Shown piece after piece: positions 58,061-64,000 of a stretch of DNA of 64,000 nucleotides. The notes beneath the pieces were generated by a model. The model saw nothing but the letters and a program-made list of their open reading frames with translations. It was not told the origin of the DNA and ran no database searches. Position 1 is the first letter of the stretch. Each line of letters starts with the position of its first letter. Where the stretch lies: contig CM042544.1 of the NCBI GenBank assembly GCA_023630585.1, positions 24,011,256-24,075,255 of the forward strand, written 5' to 3'. A program made the position numbers and the translations under genes. The stretch comes from Cranoglanis bouderius. Lineage: Eukaryota > Chordata > Actinopteri > Siluriformes > Cranoglanididae.

Positions 58061-58610
58061 TGATATAAGTGGATGTCTGCACGCTTACCGGGCTGCTGCA
58101 GGCACTAGTTCACTGAACCTACTCTTTCGAGGACTATGTACAGGCCTTGCCAGCAGGCCAGGAACCTGCAGGAGGCATTAGGGAGAAGCAAAAGCACCTG
58201 GTCGCCTGGTTGGAACTCCCTGGGCTGTGCTGGTCAGTTGTAAGCCCGCTGCTGCTCTCACTGTACAGCCTCCATGTGTTCTCAGATGATGGGAGTGACC
58301 CGGTCGATTCGCTCCTGCATTTCCTGGACATAGTCTACCAAGGAGCGGAATGGAGAGGGCTGCTCCTCCCAGGCTTCACGGGCTAGGTCCAGCAGTCCCC
58401 GAGGTCACTGCCCGAAAAGGAGCTTGAAGCGTCTTTTGGACGGCAAAGAGGACATAGGGGAGGAGGAGGACCCAGTTGCGGCCAACCTCATCTACCACCT
58501 GTCGGAGTATCCTTTTGAGCGTTTGGTTGAAACGCTCCACCAAGCCGTCAGTTTGGCCATATAAGCTGGCCGGACCTGGTTCTTGGTGGCTGGGGCTGTC
58601 TTCTGGCATC
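58061..58610 (-). pseudogene. Gypsy integrase, C-terminal half, decayed
   Basis: On the minus strand, GQTDGLVERFNQTLKRILRQ and VVDEVGRNWVLLLPYVLFAV (about 58450-58565) correspond to the end of the integrase core (the catalytic Glu should lie just upstream of or within the region before ERxN). Further frames read DYVQEMQERIDRV- and QREQQRAYN-like near 58240-58340 and a GDQVLLL-type segment near 58190-58210, followed by a possible RADIHLYHVNLLKRW near 58035-58085. The zinc-binding and first catalytic parts are missing. Confidence 0.82.
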
Positions 58611-58689
58611 GCCGGTGTTGGGTTCTGATGGCAGGCGGTGTGGGGAATCCTGGCCAGTCCCGTCTGAGCAGTAGCAGCACCGGAAGCTC

Positions 58690-58935
58690 TGGGATTAGTC
58701 AGAAGAGGAGCAGCCACTGGCCGGCTGATGAGGAGACCAGTATTTCTGTGGCGGGGACCTCCCAGATGTCCCCATGGAGACAGGAGACCGGCAGGACTCC
58801 CGTGGGTTCCGGTAGCTGGCTGAGGGCTGTCAAGTGGGCCAGGGTTACCGTACTGGTGGAATCTAGGAGGGCTGTGACTGGTTTGCCATTGACTTTCATG
58901 GCCAAGGTCAGGGCGTTGGGAGGTGACATGGCGTG
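58690..58935 (-). pseudogene. Gypsy aspartic protease region, partial
   Basis: The minus-strand frame 59181-58699 includes MKVNGKPVTALLDSTSTVTL (about 58845-58905); the ALLDS-T-TVTL motif matches the retropepsin active site ALLDSGSxVTL with Ser/Thr in place of Gly. It is followed by VPATEILVSSSAGQWLLL-like sequence. Confidence 0.75.
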
Positions 58936-59144
58936 GAGGGCACATCCAGCCAACCAGGGCCTGACGATGCGCTTTTTTTCAGCTCCAGCAGCTCCTGGGT
59001 TGCGGCCTGCAAACTTTGGGCCAGCTCCTTGGTCACCGCCTGTTGCTGGAGGTTGGATTCCAGCAGATGTTGCAACATGAGGTCCATGACAGCTGAAGAG
59101 GCAGTGGGTCTGTGTTCTTCTGCTACTATGCCTGCATCCTCCAC
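58908..59144 (-). pseudogene. Start of gypsy gag, truncated
   Basis: The minus-strand frame begins MEDAGIVAEEHRPTASSAVM a few bases after the 5' LTR, continues with a Gln/Glu/Leu-rich coiled-coil-like stretch (LLESNLQQQAVTKELAQSLQ), and runs out within 80 codons. Most of gag, including any zinc knuckle, is deleted before the protease. Confidence 0.7.
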
Positions 59145-59147
59145 CAG

Positions 59148-59686
59148 TGTGGCCGCTCAGGAGTAGGCAGAATACAGACACCCAGGAGGCAGAGGTAGTG
59201 AAACAAGAGGTGGTTTATTCAGTCCTCAGGTGTGGGAGTGGAGGTAAAAGGGTGAGGAACATGGAGGTGCAGGTTGCTGGCTTCCCAATGTGGGGCATGA
59301 CAAACAGGTTGGAGCAGGTGAGGAGCAGGACCCAGGAGGCATGGAGGAGGCCGAGGGTGCTTCTACTCTGTGATCCTCGTCGTCATCATTGTCGCTGTCA
59401 GGGAGGGAGGGAGAGAGAGCGACGTACCATTAGGAATGAACACGGGGAACAAACTCACCCCTCTGTGTCTGCTGCACCATTTTATCTCTGCTGCTTTTCT
59501 GCAGTAGGGTTAAGAGTGGCTGCTCCAATCATCTGCTGCCAGCCCTGTGTGTTTCTGCTGCCCCGCCCCACAGCCACGCGCTCTCTTGCTGTTCAAAACA
59601 GACGGGGTGCTGAAATGGCACTGTCCAGCAGTTGTGCGAGGAGCACGATATGCAGTGTGTGTGTGGGCTGCAGGCCCGCAGTCACA
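59148..59686 (-). repeat. 5' LTR of the gypsy element
   Basis: 539 bp. On the minus strand it runs from TGTGACTGCGGG to GGCCACA and is followed by CTGGTGGAGG, where a tRNA primer-binding site starting TGG would lie. Contains AATAAA (about 59212-59217) on the minus strand. Confidence 0.85.
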
Positions 59687-59793
59687 TATATATAAATATA
59701 TTGCTTGAGTTTATAAATTTATAAATTTTTGTGTTTATAAACACACTGTCTTTGGTTTCATGTTTTCATTATCTACTGTTGTGACAGATTTTC

Positions 59794-59794
<1 letters not shown>

Positions 59795-59852
<58 letters not shown>
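59795..59852. repeat. (AAT)n microsatellite
   Basis: Uninterrupted ATA/AAT trinucleotide run. Confidence 0.95.
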
Positions 59853-59853
<1 letters not shown>

Positions 59854-60378
59854 CCTTAACAATTATGGACCAAAAGGCATGCTGATTTTTTAGGTTAATT
59901 TATTCTGCCACATTACTGATGCAGTAGTCTGTAATCAACTTCTAAAACTCATGAATAAGGTATGAGAATTATGTTTGTAAAGTCTAATATGCTCTTCAAT
60001 AAATATTGTCAGTATAACTGTCACGTCAGATGGTTTAATTGTGTATACCTGGTTCTTGTTTGCTGCTGCACTATAAATGTTTTTAGTCTGTTGTCTCGTG
60101 TGTTTTACTTAAAAACAAAACAAGTGCATTAACACGAGAGCTCTGAATATTAGCCATTGAGAAAGTCCTGTAAATAATTCCTTCTACTCTGGAGCAAGAT
60201 AAGGAATGGAGGCAAGACATGCTCATGACATAACTGCACCACACTGGCAGCTCTGACAACAGCAGGTATGAAATGGCCTAACTTGCACTTACGCACAGTG
60301 TTTACACACTTTACCCGTTTCTGGTAAAAATCATCACACATCAGTTGCTCTGGTCTGGCTCCTCATGGAGTGTTATTG

Positions 60379-60380
<2 letters not shown>

Positions 60381-60428
<48 letters not shown>
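60381..60428. repeat. (TG)n microsatellite
   Basis: Uninterrupted TG run. Confidence 0.95.
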
Positions 60429-60429
<1 letters not shown>

Positions 60430-60617
60430 GATGAGCTCAGCTTTTTGTCTAGGCCTAACAGAGTTTTTAATCTAAGCAGGTTGTGGGAGTCATTAACCCA
60501 ATGAATAGCACTAGAAGACATATTTTAGGAAACAACATTCCATCATGAAAAATTTAAACATGGCAATCATTTAGCACACATCTTAATTCAGCAGACACAT
60601 GCACACGTGCTCACACG

Positions 60618-60660
60618 TGCACACACACGCACGCACGCACGCACGCACGCACGCACACAC
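60618..60660. repeat. (GCAC)n microsatellite
   Basis: About seven ACGC units framed by CA dinucleotides. Confidence 0.9.
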
Positions 60661-60915
60661 ATTCTACATACCTCACTGAAAATCCAAATGAAGGAGATGA
60701 GAGTTGACGGAGGACACTTAAGAACTGGAATGTGCAAAGCCTATTTTGAAGGCCTAAAGTTCATTTAGAAATTTTAAAGACAAAAGAATATGACAATGAA
60801 GCACAGATGTTCGCCTAAATTTGCTAAATACTGAAAAGAAATTTAAGGTTGAAAAAAGCTTTCCAGGCTTAATGTTTCCTGATGAAACTAGAAACTATGC
60901 CCATGTATGCACACA

Positions 60916-60916
60916 T

Positions 60917-60963
<47 letters not shown>
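60916..60963. repeat. (CA)n microsatellite
   Basis: Uninterrupted CA run. Confidence 0.95.
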
Positions 60964-60966
<3 letters not shown>

Positions 60967-63144
60967 TCCCCGTTACTTCTTCTAAAACCCTCACAGTAAA
61001 ATGCAGTTAAGCATTACAGACTCACTGGTACAGGTACTTCTTCATGTGTCATTTGATTAATAGATTAATTTACTGGTAACATTCTTTTTCATTGTTTTCT
61101 CTGGTGGGACATAACAGGGAAACCTTGATTAATGGCACTGGGTGAAGAAACGGTAATCTGCACTTTTGAAATTCATGACCTACTTTTTTTGCACTAGTTT
61201 AATTATCTAGCACTATAACCTGGGCCTTCTATATCATACCACTGGGAGTCACTGTGCATTACGGGGCATTCATATGTTGCCTTGCTGTGACTAGTGATGA
61301 AATGCTGTTACTGTTTATGTATGTTTTGATACTATTTCAATTCTAGTGAAATAACTTTTACTTCACAACACTGAGATTTGTCCCATCTCTGCACTCTTAG
61401 AATTGTCAGGCCAGGTAAAATTATGCAATCACACAATGTCTCTTAAACAAGTTTTTTTTTTTTTCCCCCTCATGCATAAATATTTGAAACAAATCAAAGC
61501 TTAGACCAAACAACACTTGGCTCTATGTTTAGGACAGGCTTGTTCATTCAAGACAGCTTTGTTGTTTTATTCCTGTTGTTTTGCATTTCAGAAAATTGAC
61601 ATAGTTTTTACAAAGTTGTTTTTTTTTGTTTGTTTTGTTTTTTTTTTTTTACAAATGGCAAAATTTTTATTCTCTTACAAATTTTTTTTTGCATTGAAAA
61701 TGGAAATGGCTTGTATAAAGTGTCACAGTACCGGCATGTCTCCTTTTTTTTTTTAACAGCCCAGTTCATGAAATCTTTAAACAGTGTTTTTGTGTGGGTG
61801 CAAGGACAAACCATGACTAATTCCTTCACTCATTATCATATCAATTATATAAGCAGTGTGTGATGCTATGTAATTTAAATAATGCATATTTGCTGCAATC
61901 GCTGAATAATCCTTAAAAGCTGATGAGATTAAGAAAAAAGTGTCTCAACTGACCTTGGAGTGTGTGTCTGCTAACCCCTCCTGAATGTGCTTCTTCATCA
62001 TCCTGGTGCTTTCGAGTAGCTCATATCTCTCTATCTCTGTGTATTCTCTATTGGATTTTAGAGAAATGTGTAGAACCTTGTGAAGGCTGAAATGTATGCT
62101 TGTTTAAGCTTGTCTTTGGATGTATTTAATGTGTAAACTGCGTACCAGAAAATTGCATTGCAGTCCACTCTTATATTACGTATTTGATTATTGTGATTGT
62201 AATGATTTATGATTTTTCTGACTGATCAGTGTTTGATGTTGTGCAGTTACCTTGTGTCAGTACCTCACACTTTCTCGTTTTCTTTAAAAAAAAAAAAACG
62301 TCTGATGTATTTCTCACTCTTTTGTTTGTAATGTCCAGACTGCCAACCATGAAGCCTTTCACCACAGATGCTCTCATCTTTGAGTGACAGAGGAACAGTG
62401 CTGTCTGTCTCTCTACCATCAGTGATCTATAAGCTCAGGGTTCATACACAATTGTGTACAGTACATCCGACAATCATATTTATTTTATTTTGTTTTATTT
62501 TCAAAATCTGCTGCTTACAAAGAAATTGATCCTTGCAATCTAAGGTTTCCAAGGTTTTCAGGGCTTAGTACTTATTAAAATTCCCCTGAAACTCCTTTCT
62601 GTCATCTGCAATATTATTTTAGATCAGCATAACCTGAATTCTGTGAACATTTTTCCTTCCTTCCTTTTTCCCTTGTGTTCTGAAATTGATTGTGTTTCCT
62701 CCGTTTCCTTGCATTTAGAGGTAAACTGTAAGCAACTGCATCGATGATAACTGGGAAAGACACTTTGTGAGCTAAATATGTTTTAAAAATAGCTTATGAA
62801 GAGGCCATATTGAAACTGCTGCATTGTCATTTGCTTTGAGTTTACTGTTACTGATTTATTGTTCAATACTTTTTTTGTTAGTGAACAATATCTGAATGAT
62901 ATTGTCAAATAAATTAGTATTAAATTAGTTGTTTTTTTTTCTGCAGATGCCCTAAACTATATTAAAACATGATTTAACTCTTCTTAATTTCACACTCAGA
63001 TTCTCAATCACAATGTCATGCTATAAGCTTTTAATAGCAGATGCAAATAATCTGAAAAGAGTCTGCACTATATAATCCATACTATATCATAATTATTGAA
63101 GTTAAAATAAGGACTTTGTTTTTTGTAATTTGACAATGATTATT

Positions 63145-63435
63145 CCAGTCAGTAGGCGGCAGTGGAAAGTGTTGCTGCCTCACAGCTGCCATATCCCTGG
63201 TTCAATCTTGATTATGTGTGATAGTGTGGGTTTCCTCCAGGATCTCTGGTTTCCTTTCACCTCCCAAAAAACATGCCACTAGATTGATTGGCTATGCTAA
63301 TTTTTCCCTGCGTGAGAAGGAGTGTGTGAATGTGTTTGTGTGTGCACATGTGTGGTGCCTTACAATGGACTGGAATTACAACCTTGATGGTGCGAGGCAA
63401 ACATGCTAACCACTTCACCACCGTGCACCCCAAAC
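63145..63435 (-). repeat. Dispersed repeat, degenerate
   Basis: 'tgctgcctcacagctgccat', 'tttcctttcacctcccaaaa' and 'gtgtggtgccttacaatgga' are diverged reverse-orientation matches to the repeat type at 22610, 23060 and 26862. Confidence 0.55.
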
Positions 63436-64000
63436 AGCCAGCCATTTTTTGTAATGTATTCCAAATATGATTCTAAAAATGTTATTTTGTGTTGTATTGG
63501 TAAGAAAATTGACGCATTCCCCTCTACATTTGACATTTTTCCTATTTCAGGACAGGAAGTTGTATAAATCTATCACAAACCTTACATTTTTATGTGCAAT
63601 TTACTTATTAGTTATGACAGGGACAGACTTTACCCATCAATATTCATTAGATCACAAAACACTAAATATATTTAGCAAAATAAGAAGTGTCTTGTGTCAC
63701 ATCCTAAAGGATGCTTATTGCAGTACCAAAAATAAAATGTTCATAATGCATCTGTTTCAAACATTCATTAAGCACCATATTCATAGCAAACAATCTTACC
63801 ATGTCATCTGTGACTTGTTTTTATTGGAATGACAAACCTTGACATGCTACGTTTAAAATTTTCCCAGATGGATGCCGAAATTCTTCCAGAGTTTGTATTT
63901 ATTTATAACACGGACAAGCTGCCAAACATGTCTACCATGCAAAAGGTGTGAAATAAGTTTAGTGATGGCATCTTGTCTTAACAGTACTGCTACATTAGCA
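63436..64000. other. Gene-free end of window
   Basis: The plus frame 63467-63832 (121 codons) has no recognisable motif and typical AT-rich composition; I do not call it a gene. Confidence 0.5.

Larger units (their letters stand above)
57617..59686 (-). mobile_element. Internally deleted Ty3/gypsy retrotransposon with Gmr1-like domain order
   Basis: Read on the minus strand: 5' LTR (59686-59148), gag start, protease, integrase C-terminal part, reverse transcriptase N-terminal part, then a truncated 3' LTR (57747-57617). Plus-strand flanks TATAC (57612-57616) and TATAT (59687-59691) give a 5-bp duplication with one mismatch. The LTR termini are TGTGAC...GGCCACA. At 2070 bp it lacks most of gag, most of integrase, nearly all of reverse transcriptase, RNase H and most of the 3' LTR. 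GC content is clearly higher than in the neighbourhood. Confidence 0.88.
59687..63144. other. Gene-free stretch rich in microsatellites
   Basis: (AAT)n at 59795-59852, (TG)n at 60381-60428, (GCAC)n with CA at about 60618-60660, (CA)n at about 60916-60963, poly-T tracts at about 61450-61464 and 61619-61650. No gene recognised. Lys/Phe-rich frames near 61517-61863 follow the T tracts. Confidence 0.6.

Noticed and set aside
63467..63832. 121-codon frame near the window end as a gene
   Set aside because: No motif, AT-rich low-complexity composition, no supporting context.

Overview
The window looks like gene-poor nuclear DNA of a ray-finned fish. The evidence is AT-rich sequence, dense dinucleotide and tetranucleotide microsatellites, many Tc1/mariner and hAT relics, a teleost-type DIRS1 retroelement, and several dispersed repeats that I associate with teleosts and in part with catfishes. 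The catfish assignment is recall-based inference and is not proven. I found no rRNA, tRNA gene, CRISPR array, operon or host protein-coding gene that I can name. Almost every supportable coding stretch is a broken transposon gene.

Layout. 1-2323: a non-autonomous hAT-like repeat split by a 1.79-kb LTR (copy 1, minus strand). 3210-5083: a hAT transposon with a perfect 8-bp target duplication and a gutted transposase. 5235-6570: a dispersed repeat, then a broken transposon-like gene on the minus strand. 7800-10703: a Tc1-like relic on the minus strand, split by LTR copy 2. 10704-15074: gene-free and microsatellite-rich. 15075-16348: a Tc1-like element with long inverted repeats. 17598-18478: a hAT-like relic. 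21571-22104: a short Tc1 derivative. 23060-23850: a dispersed repeat carrying a 511-bp solo LTR. 25336-25994: a hAT derivative. 28726-29073: a mariner miniature element with perfect 30-bp inverted repeats. 30653-31668 and 31784-31989: two more TA-flanked elements. 33158-34891: LTR copy 3. 35258-36358: a Tc1 relic. 37128-37819: a 692-bp solo LTR. 39904-40955: a Tc1 relic. 41190-49434: LTR copy 4, then a nearly full-length but decayed DIRS1-like retroelement whose right terminal repeat is split by LTR copy 5. 52867-54233: a second copy of the 15-kb Tc1 element. 57398-57574: a hAT miniature element. 57617-59686: an internally deleted Ty3/gypsy element whose pol order (protease, integrase, then reverse transcriptase) matches the Gmr1 group. 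59700-64000: microsatellites and one dispersed repeat.

The features do not work together as a pathway. They are a stratigraphy of insertions. Target duplications show the order in several places: LTR copy 1 landed in a hAT repeat, copy 2 in a Tc1 element, copy 5 in a DIRS terminal repeat, and the 511-bp LTR in a dispersed repeat. The most notable items are a five-copy solo-LTR family with 4-bp duplications and a TTTAAA-centred hairpin where a promoter would be expected, a DIRS element with an internal 380-bp RNase H duplication, a Gmr1-order gypsy relic, and two Tc1 copies sharing the same loss of all catalytic residues.
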